Source: Paraprevotella clara YIT 11840 (GTDB lineage: Bacteria > Bacteroidota > Bacteroidia > Bacteroidales > Bacteroidaceae). Taken from it: a stretch of DNA of 36,680 nt. Below the pieces are notes generated by a model, which saw nothing but the letters and a program-made list of their open reading frames with translations, had not been told where the DNA came from and searched no databases. Both the position numbers and the translations under genes were made by a program. Shown here one piece after another: positions 17,533 to 25,799 of the stretch (positions are counted from its first letter, which is position 1; each line of letters begins with the position of its first letter). The stretch covers positions 1-36,680 of the forward strand of contig NZ_JH376583.1 in NCBI RefSeq assembly GCF_000233955.1, in the 5' to 3' direction.

Positions 17533-17540
17533 TATCTTTG
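17533..17540 (+). promoter_or_regulatory. Promoter -7 box of the thi operon
   Basis: TATCTTTG just upstream of the TPP aptamer. A -33 TTG at 19-21 bp is not evident, so this rests on the -7 box and position. Confidence 0.5.
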
Positions 17541-17551
17541 TCCGAGTAAAG

Positions 17552-17632
17552 ACAAAGGGGTGCCCGGAAAGGGGCTGAGATTATACCCTCGAACCTGATG
17601 CAGCTCGTACTGCCGTAGGGATTGGATTTTAT
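17552..17632 (+). promoter_or_regulatory. thiS leader: TPP riboswitch (THI element)
   Basis: Contains the conserved thi-box parts in order: GGGGTGCCCGG, GGCTGAGATTATACCC, GAACCTGATGCAG and the closing CCGTAGGGA. It binds thiamine pyrophosphate and lowers expression of the thi genes below. A small hairpin ACCGC/GCGGT with a T-rich tail (about 17643-17668) lies between aptamer and thiS and may be the expression platform. Confidence 0.95.
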
Positions 17633-17704
17633 TTTCTTTCCATACCGCCGTTTGCGGTGCTTCTTTGTACTTGTCTTTTTCAGTAATAATTAAAAGTAGA
17701 TGAA

Positions 17705-17902
17705 ATGAAAATTTCGGTGAATAACAAAGAAGTGGAGACAGCAGCCGTTTCGATTTCTGCATTGGTGGAAGAGCTATCGCTTCCGCTTCAGGGGATAGCG
17801 GTGGCTGTAGAGAACCGTTTGGTGCCCCGTACCGCGTGGGACGGTTATGCGTTGGCCGAGGGGATGAACATTGTCATCATCAAAGCGGCGTGCGGCGGAT
17901 AG
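17705..17902 (+). CDS. thiS: Sulfur carrier protein ThiS
   Basis: A 65-residue ubiquitin-like protein that carries sulfur as a C-terminal thiocarboxylate for thiazole synthesis. It ends in the required Gly-Gly (KAACGG). ThiF adenylates this end and ThiG uses the thiocarboxylate. It is the first gene under the TPP riboswitch, 35 bases before thiG. The usual neighbours thiE and thiC are absent here. Confidence 0.95.
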   Translation: MKISVNNKEVETAAVSISALVEELSLPLQGIAVAVENRLVPRTAWDGYALAEGMNIVIIKAACGG

Positions 17903-17937
17903 CATTTAGTCATTCAATCCAATAAGACAGCAAAAAT

Positions 17938-18714
17938 ATGGAAAAATTAGTCATAGCAGGACGGGAGTTTACGTCCCGTTTGTTTTTAGGTACAGGTAAG
18001 TTTGATTCCAACGACCTGATGGCCCGTTCCATCATAGCTTCCGGAACGGAAATGGTGACGGTAGCCATGAAGCGTATCGAACTGGAAGACAAGGAGGACG
18101 ACATGCTGAAGCATATCGTGCGTCCCGAGATACAATTATTGCCGAACACGTCGGGTGTCCGGAATGCCGAAGAAGCCGTGTTCGCCGCCCAGATGGCACG
18201 CGAGGCATTCGGTACGAATTGGTTGAAGTTGGAAATTCATCCCGACCCGCGTTATTTGTTGCCCGATTCCACGGAGACCCTGAAGGCCACGGAGCAGTTG
18301 GTGAAGTTGGGCTTTGTCGTATTGCCTTATTGTCAGGCCGATCCTACGCTTTGCAAACATCTGGAAGAAGCCGGAGCGGCCACAGTCATGCCTTTAGGAG
18401 CACCCATCGGGACAAACAAGGGATTGCAGACCCGTGATTTCCTGCGTATCATCATCGAGCAGGCCAACGTGCCGGTAGTCGTGGATGCCGGTATCGGAGC
18501 GCCCAGTCATGCTGCCGAGGCCATGGAGATGGGAGCTTCCGCCTGTTTGGTGAATACAGCCATAGCCGTGGCCGGCGACCCGGTGGCGATGGCCGTGGCT
18601 TTCAAGCAGGCAGTGGAAGCCGGACGTATGGCATACGAAGCCGGATTGGGATTGCAGACAGACAGTTTCGTGGCAGAGGCCAGTTCGCCCCTGACGGCAT
18701 TTTTGAACGACTAA
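17938..18714 (+). CDS. thiG: Thiazole synthase
   Basis: Builds the thiazole phosphate ring from 1-deoxyxylulose 5-phosphate, dehydroglycine (from ThiH) and ThiS-thiocarboxylate. The 258-residue TIM barrel has the Schiff-base lysine in NWLKLEI (Lys97), FLGTGKF near the start, [13 protein letters not shown], and [19 protein letters not shown] for phosphate binding. It sits between thiS and thiH, 13 bases before the latter. Confidence 0.97.
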   Translation: MEKLVIAGREFTSRLFLGTGKFDSNDLMARSIIASGTEMVTVAMKRIELEDKEDDMLKHIVRPEIQLLPNTSGVRNAEEAVFAAQMAREAFGTNWLKLEIHPDPRYLLPDSTETLKATEQLVKLGFVVLPYCQADPTLCKHLEEAGAATVMPLGAPIGTNKGLQTRDFLRIIIEQANVPVVVDAGIGAPSHAAEAMEMGASACLVNTAIAVAGDPVAMAVAFKQAVEAGRMAYEAGLGLQTDSFVAEASSPLTAFLND

Positions 18715-18727
18715 ACGGGAAGAAGAT

Positions 18728-19930
18728 ATGTTTTCGGACGAATTGGAAAAGATTTCATGGGAGGAAACTACGGCGCGGATCAACGCCAAGACGGAGGCCG
18801 ACGTGCGCCGCGCCCTCTCGAAAGAACATTGTGACGTGGACGATTTCATGGCTTTGGTGTCCCCGGCAGCCGCTCCCTATTTGGAGACGATGGCGCGGTT
18901 GAGCCGTAAATATACCGAAGAGCGTTTCGGCAAGACCATGTCCATGTTCATACCTTTGTATATTACCAACTCCTGCACCAACTCCTGTGTGTATTGCGGT
19001 TTCCATATCAGCAACCCGATGCGCCGCACCATTTTGACGGAGGAGGAGATAGAGAACGAATACAAAGCCATCAAGAAGCTGGCACCTTTCGAGAACCTCT
19101 TGATAGTGACAGGAGAGAATCCGGCCAAAGCCGGCGTGCCTTATCTGGCGCGTGCCTTGGATTTGGCCAAACCCTACTTCAGTAACCTGAAGATAGAAGT
19201 GATGCCGCTCAAGACCGAAGAGTATGAAGAACTGAAGGCACACGGGATGAACGGAGTCATTTGCTTCCAGGAAACGTACCACAAGGCAAACTACAATATC
19301 TACCATCCTCGGGGCATGAAGTCGAAATTCGAGTGGCGTGTCAACGGTTTCGACCGCATGGGACAGGCCGGGGTGCATTCCATCGGGATGGGAGTCCTCA
19401 TTGGCCTGGAGAAAGAATGGCGCACGGACATTACGATGATGGCTTATCATTTACGTTATTTGCAGAAGCATTATTGGCGGACGAAATACAGTGTGAACTT
19501 CCCCCGTATGCGGCCCTCCGAGAACGGAGGCTTCCAGCCGAATGTCGTCATGAGCGACCGTGAACTGGCCCAGGTCACTTTTGCCATGCGTATTTTCGAC
19601 CACGATGTGGACATTTCCTATTCCACACGCGAACCGGCGGCCATCCGTGACCACATGGCCACGTTGGGCGTGACCACGATGAGTGCGGAAAGCAAGACGG
19701 AGCCGGGAGGATATTATACCTATCCGCAGGCGTTGGAGCAGTTCCATGTGAGCGACGAACGCACAGCCGTGGAGGTGGAGAAGGCATTGCGAAAAGTCGG
19801 TCGTGAACCGGTATGGAAGGATTGGGATGCCAGTTTCGATTTGAAAACCGTGGGTAAGCGAGAGCAGAGAAAAGCTCGCTTGCCTCTGCCGAGCGAGAGC
19901 GATTTATCCAAATCTTATGTAAAATGCTGA
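18728..19930 (+). CDS. thiH: 2-iminoacetate synthase (radical SAM)
   Basis: Cleaves tyrosine with a SAM radical to dehydroglycine for thiazole formation and p-cresol, the anaerobic alternative to ThiO. The 400-residue protein has the cluster motif CTNSCVYC (Cys83, Cys87, Cys90) followed by GF. The family's PRMRPSENGGFQPN block and C-terminal STREPAAIRDH segment are present. It is slightly longer than E. coli ThiH, with a Lys/Arg-rich tail. Its stop overlaps the thiF start by 7 bases. Confidence 0.96.
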   Translation: MFSDELEKISWEETTARINAKTEADVRRALSKEHCDVDDFMALVSPAAAPYLETMARLSRKYTEERFGKTMSMFIPLYITNSCTNSCVYCGFHISNPMRRTILTEEEIENEYKAIKKLAPFENLLIVTGENPAKAGVPYLARALDLAKPYFSNLKIEVMPLKTEEYEELKAHGMNGVICFQETYHKANYNIYHPRGMKSKFEWRVNGFDRMGQAGVHSIGMGVLIGLEKEWRTDITMMAYHLRYLQKHYWRTKYSVNFPRMRPSENGGFQPNVVMSDRELAQVTFAMRIFDHDVDISYSTREPAAIRDHMATLGVTTMSAESKTEPGGYYTYPQALEQFHVSDERTAVEVEKALRKVGREPVWKDWDASFDLKTVGKREQRKARLPLPSESDLSKSYVKC

Positions 19931-20652
19931 CCATGTCCGAGATGGAGAATAAAAAGTTAGGGCGGTACGAGCGCCAGACCATGTTGCCGGAAATCCGCAC
20001 CGGAGGGCAGGAGCGCTTGCGTGCGGCGCGGGTGTTGGTTGTAGGGACGGGCGGGTTAGGCTCTCCCGTCTCGCTCTATCTGGCCGGTGCCGGAATAGGG
20101 CACATCGGGTTGGTGGATGATGACACGGTGAGTACGACCAATTTGCACCGCCAGGTTCTTTATGCGGAGGCGGAAGTGGGGCTGCCCAAAGTGGTGTTGG
20201 CTGCCCGTCGGTTGCGTGCATTGAACAGCGATGTGGACGTGAAGCCGTACGCTTGTCGTCTGACGCCGGATAATGCCGCCGGTATGATTCAAGATTATGA
20301 TATTGTGGTGGATGCTTGTGACAATTATCCGACCCGTTATCTTTTGAACGATATTTGCAGGGCGCAAGGCAAGCCATACGTTTACGGTGCCATTGAAGGG
20401 TTCTGTGGCCAGGTGTCCGTTTTTTGTCGTACTGCGGAAGCGAAGAGCTATCGGGATTTGTATCCGGACGAAGAGGCCGCGTGTCAGTTGCCTCCGGCTT
20501 TTAAAGGCGTTGTGGGCATGACCCCGGCGATAGTAGGCAGTGTGCAGGCTCACGAGGTGATGAAACTGGTTTGCGGTTACGGCGACGTGCTGGACGGCCG
20601 CTTGTGGACGATAGATTTGCGTACGATGCAGTCTTATATCATCGAACTTTAA
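19924..20652 (+). CDS. thiF: ThiF/MoeB/HesA-family adenylyltransferase, probably ThiF
   Basis: Activates the C-terminus of ThiS with ATP. The 242-residue E1-like protein has GTGGLGSP (41-48), LVDDDTVSTTNLHRQVLY, and the DNYPTRYLLND segment. The usual first zinc CxxC is not seen: at that place the sequence reads SYRDLYPDEEAACQLPP, so it may not bind zinc. Position directly after thiH, overlapping by ATGCTGA, supports the thi role over MoeB. Start alternatives at residues 4 and 7 are possible. Confidence 0.88.
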   Translation: MLTMSEMENKKLGRYERQTMLPEIRTGGQERLRAARVLVVGTGGLGSPVSLYLAGAGIGHIGLVDDDTVSTTNLHRQVLYAEAEVGLPKVVLAARRLRALNSDVDVKPYACRLTPDNAAGMIQDYDIVVDACDNYPTRYLLNDICRAQGKPYVYGAIEGFCGQVSVFCRTAEAKSYRDLYPDEEAACQLPPAFKGVVGMTPAIVGSVQAHEVMKLVCGYGDVLDGRLWTIDLRTMQSYIIEL

Positions 20653-20671
20653 CCCCATAAATAGATACGAA

Positions 20672-21490
20672 ATGAAAAAGAGTGTGTTTTGCTGTTTGGC
20701 AAGTTTGCTTTGCTGGTCGGCGGTGGCTGTCCGTGCCGCGAAAGTGGATACGGTGGAGGTGCACAGTCGGAAGATGGGACGTGCGGTGCGTACCATAGTG
20801 ATTTCTCCCGAAAAGACAGAAGGCAAGGGAGCGGCTGTGGTTTATCTGTTGCACGGTTATGGCGGAAATGAAACCACATGGCCCGGTTTGAAACCGGAAC
20901 TCAAAGACTATGCCGACCGTGAGAATTTGATTTTCGTATGTCCGAATGGAGAAAACAGTTGGTATTGGGACAGTCCGCTCAATGAAGATTCCCAGTTTGA
21001 GACGTTCGTCAGCCGGGAACTGGTGTCTTACGTGGACGGACATTACCGTACACTGCCGTCTCGCGAGAAGCGGGCCATTACCGGATTGAGTATGGGCGGC
21101 CATGGTGCCCTATGGTTGGCCATACGCCATCAGGATGTTTTCGGAGCAGCGGGCAGTACGAGCGGCGGACTGGACATCCGGCCTTTTCCGGACAACTGGG
21201 ACATGAAGGAGCAAATCGGGGCAAAAGATGCCGGGGTGTGCGATTGGGACGATTATACCGTCATCAACCAGACGGGCAAACTCAAGGATGGTGCCCTACG
21301 GATTATTTTTGATTGCGGCTATGATGATTTTTTCTTTGAAGTCAACCAAGCCTTCCATCAAAAGTTGTTGGAACGAGGCGTCATGCACGACTTTATTGTG
21401 CGTCCCGGAGCGCATACGGGGGAATATTGGAGCAATTCCATCGATTATCAAATCTTGTTTTTCTTGAAATTCTTCAGGGCAAGTCATTGA
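20672..21490 (+). CDS. Secreted esterase, esterase D / CE1-like alpha/beta hydrolase
   Basis: A 272-residue exported hydrolase: signal peptide (KKSVFCCLASLLCWSAVAVR, then AA) and an alpha/beta fold with oxyanion segment LLHGYGGNE, nucleophile elbow GLSMGG (Ser140), Asp218 in DCGYDDF and His248 in RPGAHTGEYW, a complete triad. Such proteins remove acyl or feruloyl groups from polysaccharides or hydrolyse small esters such as S-formylglutathione; a signal peptide argues for an extracytoplasmic carbohydrate role. It starts 19 bases after thiF and is probably read through from the thi operon, with no evident functional link. Confidence 0.85.
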   Translation: MKKSVFCCLASLLCWSAVAVRAAKVDTVEVHSRKMGRAVRTIVISPEKTEGKGAAVVYLLHGYGGNETTWPGLKPELKDYADRENLIFVCPNGENSWYWDSPLNEDSQFETFVSRELVSYVDGHYRTLPSREKRAITGLSMGGHGALWLAIRHQDVFGAAGSTSGGLDIRPFPDNWDMKEQIGAKDAGVCDWDDYTVINQTGKLKDGALRIIFDCGYDDFFFEVNQAFHQKLLERGVMHDFIVRPGAHTGEYWSNSIDYQILFFLKFFRASH

Positions 21491-21550
21491 CCGTTGCGGT
21501 CCGTGGTGCGGACGTTCGCCCCAACCGGTGGACAGCACCGGGATAAGAGG

Positions 21551-21592
21551 AAAAGAGCCATATACTTCCCCTTCCGGGATAAGCTATGGCTC
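21551..21592 (-). terminator. Terminator downstream of the lipoprotein gene
   Basis: GAGCCATA (21555-21562) and TATGGCTC (21585-21592) form a perfect 8-bp stem. On the minus strand it is followed by TTTTCC. It may also stop plus-strand transcription from the esterase. Confidence 0.6.
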
Positions 21593-21604
21593 GCCATTAT
21601 GGCA

Positions 21605-22072
21605 TTATTGTTTTTGTAACGTCAGGGTTCTCGGGTCATCAATGGTGTTACATGAGCCGTCCATGTTGAACCAATTGAATGTGTAGGTGGCAGTATTGCC
21701 TTCGATGGTCAGAGGTCCTTCCATGTATTCATTGTATGCGCCTCCCCAAAGCCATACGATTTTCAAAGTGTTGCCTTTCGCTTCATAAGTCAGGCCTACC
21801 GTGAAGTCGGGAGAGTCCGTCGTAACCGTTTTGTCTTCATGGAATGTAAGTGATATGCCCGGGAAAACGCCGTCGTCGGTGCTTGAAGTGATTTTCCAGG
21901 TCGTTCCTGCCAATGTGGCCGGAGTTGCCGGTGTTTCTTCTTGTGGTGGCGTCGGGGTTTCCTCCGGAGGCGTAGTCGGTTGTTTTTCCTCGTCGTCGTC
22001 CGAGCAAGCTGTGAAATTTACGCATAACATGATGGCCAAGACGGCCATCCCTACATATCTTAAAGTTTTCAT
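21605..22072 (-). CDS. Surface lipoprotein with lipocalin-like C-terminal domain
   Basis: A 155-residue lipoprotein. The type II signal peptide ends at NFTAC with lipidated Cys23, followed directly by SDDDEE. In Bacteroides fragilis a Cys-Ser-Asp-rich start is a known export signal to the cell surface, so surface exposure is inferred. A Pro/Thr/Glu linker (about 31-53) leads to a ~100-residue beta-rich domain starting LAGTTWKITSS, with alternating strands as in lipocalin-like families. The ligand is unknown. It is convergent with the esterase gene. The 5' side opens on a 640-bp non-coding region. Confidence 0.8.
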   Translation of the reverse strand: MKTLRYVGMAVLAIMLCVNFTACSDDDEEKQPTTPPEETPTPPQEETPATPATLAGTTWKITSSTDDGVFPGISLTFHEDKTVTTDSPDFTVGLTYEAKGNTLKIVWLWGGAYNEYMEGPLTIEGNTATYTFNWFNMDGSCNTIDDPRTLTLQKQ

Positions 22073-22170
22073 TGTTTTCCTTTTGTGTTAAATTCTTTGT
22101 TGAATGATTCTTTTGTAGTCCAAAATCCGGAGTGTAGACAATAAAAAAACGTGGACTGAAACTTCGTTTA

Positions 22171-22288
22171 TGCTATCTCGGTATCGCCAAACACCATGCA
22201 CACATATACGAGTAAAAGCCCACGCCATAGGCGTGAGCATCAACTTTTACTCTTGTGTGCTTCTTCAATTTGGCGATTTCAGATAGCA
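22171..22288. repeat. 118-nt quasi-palindrome (long broken hairpin)
   Basis: Five successive arms pair in nested order: TGCTATCT with AGATAGCA, ATCGCCAAA with TTTGGCGAT, GCACA with TGTGC, GAGTAAAAG with CTTTTACTC, and CACGCC with GGCGTG around an ATA loop. Internal loops separate the arms. This gives 37 base pairs in 118 nt, far beyond chance. It could be a MITE-like element or a structured RNA. No open frame or terminal T run belongs to it. Confidence 0.8.
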
Positions 22289-22488
22289 AGAATAAAGCTA
22301 ACGCTTCTTTATCTTATGTCTTTGTTCGATAATTACATCATAGGCATGTTTGTTTTTATTCTTGTCGGCAAAAATAGGAAAAAAGCAGGATTCGTGCAAG
22401 AAGTTCTTCCTTAATCTTTAAGAGGATGCGATGTGGGCCATACGAAGTTCTGTTTTCAATAACGGGAATGTCACTACGGGGATTCCCG

Positions 22489-22613
22489 ATTGAAAAATTT
22501 TGCGGGCGGGGAGCGTGAAATTTTTGTGCGCCAAACGGAAAATCGTTTGGCTTAGATTGAAAAATCAATTGCCGCAGAACAAAATATGAATCTGCGGCAA
22601 TTGATTTTTGGAA
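22489..22613. repeat. Second block of the 22-bp degenerate repeat family
   Basis: The GAAAAATC-type core recurs at 22 bp steps near 22536, 22558, 22580 and 22602, with looser copies near 22491 and 22516. GGAAAATCGTTTG and GAAAAATCA..GCAGAAC match the minus strand of the block at 10832-10935. A further hairpin (CGGGAAT 22463-22469 with ATTCCCG 22482-22488) lies just before. Otherwise 22290-22460 shows no gene. Confidence 0.6.
22560..22609. terminator. 18-bp perfect hairpin, probable terminator of cysK
   Basis: An 18-bp perfect stem (arms 22560-22577 and 22592-22609, core TTGCCGCAG / CTGCGGCAA) with a 14-base loop. The arms start with A5 and end with T5, so it could stop transcription in both directions. 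It lies about 105 bases past the cysK stop, inside the 22-bp repeat block. Confidence 0.6.
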
Positions 22614-22714
22614 TGGCTCTGCTTATTTACATCGTTAATTATGAGTGATTTATGAAAACGCCTGTTCCATAAGGCGATGTAAGCAGAAAAGCATACATTT
22701 TAGGTTGAGGCCTT

Positions 22715-23662
22715 TTACAACGGGAAGTCTTCGAAGGCATACAGTACGGTAGACAGGTAGCGTTCGCCCGTGTCGGGAAGCAGCACGACAATCGTTTTGC
22801 CCTCGTTCTCCGGGCGGCGTGCGATTTGCAGGGCGGCGTGCAGGGCCGCGCCGGATGAGATGCCCGCGAGCACCCCCTCGTGGCTGGCCAGCATGCGGGA
22901 GGCACGGACGGCATCTTCGTCTGCGACCCGGATGATTTCATCCACCAGACGGTGGTCGAAATTCTCCGGAACGAATCCGGCGCCTATACCTTGTATTTTA
23001 TGAGGTCCGGGGGTGCCTCCGGAGAGAACGGGCGAGGCGTCCGGTTCTACGGCTATGGCTTGCACGGACGGGTTGTGCTTTTTCAATCCTTTAGCCGTTC
23101 CGCTGATGGTACCTCCCGTACCTACGCCGGCTACGAAGAAGTCCACTTTACCGTCTGTGTCGTTCCATATTTCTTCTGCTGTGGTTTGTACGTGTGCTTC
23201 CGGATTGGCCGGGTTGTCGAATTGTCCCGGAATGAAGGCTCCGGGATGAGCCGCCTTCAGTTCTTCGGCCCTGCGGATGGCTCCCTTCATGCCTTCGCTG
23301 CCCGGAGTGAGTACCAGTGTGGCACCTAATGCTTTCAGGAGATTGCGGCGTTCGAGGCTCATGGTTTCAGGCATGGTGAGCGTGAGCCGGTAACCTTTGA
23401 CCGAGGCAATCCAGGCAAGTCCGATGCCCGTGTTTCCGCTGGTAGGCTCTATGATGAGGCTGCCGGGACGCAGCAGACCTTCTTTTTCTGCTGCTTCTAT
23501 CATATAAAAGGCTGCGCGGTCTTTCACGCTTCCTCCGGGATTGAAACTTTCCAGTTTGACCAGAACCCTGGCTTTCAGTTGTTCTTTCTTCTCTATGTGG
23601 CTGATTTCCAATAAAGGTGTACGTCCGATAAGTTCGGTCAGCGAATGATAAATCTTTTCCAT
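22715..23662 (-). CDS. cysK: Cysteine synthase A (O-acetylserine sulfhydrylase)
   Basis: Makes cysteine from O-acetylserine and sulfide with PLP. The 315-residue protein has the PLP lysine in [10 protein letters not shown] (Lys47), the [11 protein letters not shown] substrate loop, and the phosphate-binding VGTGGTISG motif. It lies downstream of metY on the same strand with a 56-base gap, so the pair likely forms a sulfur-assimilation unit. Confidence 0.96.
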   Translation of the reverse strand: MEKIYHSLTELIGRTPLLEISHIEKKEQLKARVLVKLESFNPGGSVKDRAAFYMIEAAEKEGLLRPGSLIIEPTSGNTGIGLAWIASVKGYRLTLTMPETMSLERRNLLKALGATLVLTPGSEGMKGAIRRAEELKAAHPGAFIPGQFDNPANPEAHVQTTAEEIWNDTDGKVDFFVAGVGTGGTISGTAKGLKKHNPSVQAIAVEPDASPVLSGGTPGPHKIQGIGAGFVPENFDHRLVDEIIRVADEDAVRASRMLASHEGVLAGISSGAALHAALQIARRPENEGKTIVVLLPDTGERYLSTVLYAFEDFPL

Positions 23663-23718
23663 AATCTTTTCTTTTTAGCGTTTGTCGAATGTATATGTAT
23701 TACGTAGTTCTTGGGTAT

Positions 23719-25005
23719 TCAGACTTGGGCGAAGGCTTGCGTCAGGTCGGAGAGCAAGTCGTCGATATGTTCCGTGCCGATGGAGAGACGTATCGTGGCT
23801 TGCGTGATGCCTTGCTCGGCCAGTTCCGTTTCATTGAGTTGGGAGTGGGTGGTACTGGCCGGGTGGATGACCAGCGATTTGACATCGGCCACGTTGGCCA
23901 AAAGAGAGAATATCTCCAGGCTGTCGATGAAGCGGAACGCTTCTTCACGTCCTCCCTTGATTTCGAAGGTGAAGATGGAACCGGCTCCTTTCGGGAAGTA
24001 CGTTTCATATAGTTTGTGGTCGGGGTGTCCGGGCAATGCCGGATGGTTGACTTTCTTTACCTTAGGGTGTGTGGAGAGGAAATCCAGGATTTTCAGGGTG
24101 TTCTCCACGTGGCGTTCCACCCGTAGGGACAAGGTTTCCAACCCCTGAAGAAGGATGAAGGCATTGAACGGACTGATGGTAGCTCCCGTGTCGCGCAACA
24201 GTGTGGCGCGGATACGGGTGACGTAGGCAGCCGCGCCTGCCGCGTCGGTGAAACAAATGCCGTGGTAGCTGGCGTCCGGTTGGGTGAGTTGCGGAAATTT
24301 CCCGGAGGCCTTCCAGTCGAATTTTCCGGAGTCCACGATGACGCCTCCCAATGAAGTGCCGTGGCCGCCGATAAACTTCGTGGCCGAATGCACGACGATG
24401 TCTGCTCCATGCTCTATCGGACGAATGAGGTAGGGCGTGCCGAACGTATTGTCTATGATGAGCGGAATCCGGTGGCGGTGTGCGATGTCGGCCACAGCAT
24501 CAATGTCTATGATGTTGCAATTGGGGTTTCCCAATGTTTCGATGAATACGGCTTTGGTGTTTTCCTGTATGGCTTGTTCGAAATTGTCGAGGTTTTCAGG
24601 GTCGACGAATGTAGTGGTGATGCCGTATGCCGGCAGGGTGTGGGCCAAAAGGTTGTAGCTGCCACCGTAAATGGTTTTGGCGGCTACGATGTGGTCACCT
24701 GCACGCGTGATGTTTTCGAAAGCATAACTGATGGCGGCTGCTCCCGAAGCTACAGCCAGTCCGGCTATTCCTCCTTCCAGGGCGGCTACGCGTTCCTCGA
24801 ACACTCCTTGTGTGCTGTTGGTCAGCCGTCCGTAGATGTTGCCGGGGGCTTGCAGGCCGAAGCGTGCGGCGGCATCGTCCGCGTTGTGGAACACGTATGA
24901 GGTGGTCTGGTAGATGGGTACCGCGCGGGCATCCGTAGCCGGGTCTGCCTGTTCTTGTCCTACATGGAGTTGCAGGGTCTCGAAGTGTAGTTTTGTTCTG
25001 TCCAT
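23719..25005 (-). CDS. metY: O-acetylhomoserine sulfhydrylase (aminocarboxypropyltransferase)
   Basis: Uses sulfide and O-acetylhomoserine to form homocysteine with PLP. From Met at 25005 the product is 428 residues, normal for this subgroup. The open frame extends 26 codons further, but that stretch contains the promoter (boxes at 25053-25083), so the internal Met was chosen. Marks are [42 protein letters not shown] and the PLP lysine in [11 protein letters not shown] (Lys210). It is divergent from an Lrp/AsnC gene that may control it and is followed by cysK. Confidence 0.93.
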   Translation of the reverse strand: MDRTKLHFETLQLHVGQEQADPATDARAVPIYQTTSYVFHNADDAAARFGLQAPGNIYGRLTNSTQGVFEERVAALEGGIAGLAVASGAAAISYAFENITRAGDHIVAAKTIYGGSYNLLAHTLPAYGITTTFVDPENLDNFEQAIQENTKAVFIETLGNPNCNIIDIDAVADIAHRHRIPLIIDNTFGTPYLIRPIEHGADIVVHSATKFIGGHGTSLGGVIVDSGKFDWKASGKFPQLTQPDASYHGICFTDAAGAAAYVTRIRATLLRDTGATISPFNAFILLQGLETLSLRVERHVENTLKILDFLSTHPKVKKVNHPALPGHPDHKLYETYFPKGAGSIFTFEIKGGREEAFRFIDSLEIFSLLANVADVKSLVIHPASTTHSQLNETELAEQGITQATIRLSIGTEHIDDLLSDLTQAFAQV

Positions 25006-25052
25006 GATGTTTCTGTTATTGAGTTCTTGACCGTTTCTTGTTTCGATGATGG

Positions 25053-25083
25053 CAAAGTTATGGTTTTTGGAATAATCAAACAA
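25053..25083 (-). promoter_or_regulatory. Promoter of metY-cysK
   Basis: On the minus strand TTG (25081-25083), a 20-bp spacer and TAACTTTG (25053-25060) match the Bacteroidetes consensus, 48 bases before the chosen metY start. Confidence 0.75.
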
Positions 25084-25111
25084 GAAGTGAGAGAAAAATG
25101 GGAAAAATATC

Positions 25112-25119
25112 TATTTTTG
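25112..25119 (+). promoter_or_regulatory. Promoter -7 box of the Lrp/AsnC gene
   Basis: TATTTTTG matches TAnnTTTG, 67 bases before the ATG at 25186. The -33 element is not clear. Confidence 0.4.
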
Positions 25120-25136
25120 TATTCAAAAACAGAATA
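25120..25136. promoter_or_regulatory. Candidate Lrp/AsnC operator
   Basis: TATTC, a seven-base AT-rich centre and GAATA form a 17-bp palindrome between the divergent metY and lrp-like promoters, the size and shape of Lrp-type sites. Inferred from position and symmetry only. Confidence 0.4.
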
Positions 25137-25185
25137 TACAGCCTGATGTAAGGGGGCTACAGCTCTGTTTATAGACGTTTTTTCT

Positions 25186-25647
25186 ATGGAAAGTTTAGAT
25201 CATATAGACTTGCAAATCCTGCGTACTTTGCAAGATAATGCCCGTTTGACGACAAAAGAACTGGCCACACGCGTACATCTTTCTACGACTCCTGTTTTTG
25301 AACGCCTGAAGAGACTGGAGGCGCAAGGATACATCAAGAAGTATATCGCGGTGTTGGATGCAGAAAAGCTCAATCGCGGTTTTTTAGTATTTTGCCGGGT
25401 GAAGCTGCGCCGGTTGAACAAAGAAATCGCAGAAGAGTTCACGGGCATTATCCGGGAAATACCGGAAGTGACGGAGTGCTATAACATCTCCGGTAGTTAC
25501 GATTACCTGCTCAAGATTCATGCACCCGATATGAAGTATTATCAGGAGTTTCTTCTCAATGTGTTGGGGACAATCGAGAGTCTCGGTTCCATGGAGTCCA
25601 CCTTCGTGATGGATGAGGTCAAGCAGGTGTATGGCATTCAGGTCTGA
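25186..25647 (+). CDS. Lrp/AsnC family transcriptional regulator
   Basis: A 153-residue DNA-binding protein with an N-terminal winged HTH (LDHIDLQILRTLQDNARLTT, then KELATRVHLSTTPVFERLKR) at residues 4-55, and a C-terminal RAM ligand-sensing domain at about 64-148 (GFLVFCRVKLR, then VTECYNISGSYDYLLKIHAP). Members respond to amino acids. It is divergent from metY-cysK with a palindrome between them, so control of sulfur amino acid genes is the likely role. Confidence 0.92.
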   Translation: MESLDHIDLQILRTLQDNARLTTKELATRVHLSTTPVFERLKRLEAQGYIKKYIAVLDAEKLNRGFLVFCRVKLRRLNKEIAEEFTGIIREIPEVTECYNISGSYDYLLKIHAPDMKYYQEFLLNVLGTIESLGSMESTFVMDEVKQVYGIQV

Positions 25648-25729
25648 CCCGGGCAGATAAAAATACGGATAAAACGGTTGTAAGGTAGTTATTAAATGTA
25701 AAAAGGGGCCGGAAGACGAATCTTATTCG

Positions 25730-25737
25730 TATATTTG
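25730..25737 (+). promoter_or_regulatory. Promoter -7 box before the DoxX gene
   Basis: TATATTTG matches TAnnTTTG, 63 bases before the ATG. No -33 TTG at the right distance. Confidence 0.35.
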
Positions 25738-25799
25738 GCTTCAGATAAGGTTTTTTTGTATCTACAGCAGCTTTATCTTGTATTTTTTACTATTAAATA

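Noticed and set aside
22356-22568. Minus-strand open frame of 70 codons
   Set aside because: It lies across the repeat block and several hairpins; the peptide has no domain and no start signal.
25005-25083. Longer N-terminus for metY (26 extra codons)
   Set aside because: The stretch contains the -33 and -7 promoter boxes, so it is upstream of the transcription start.
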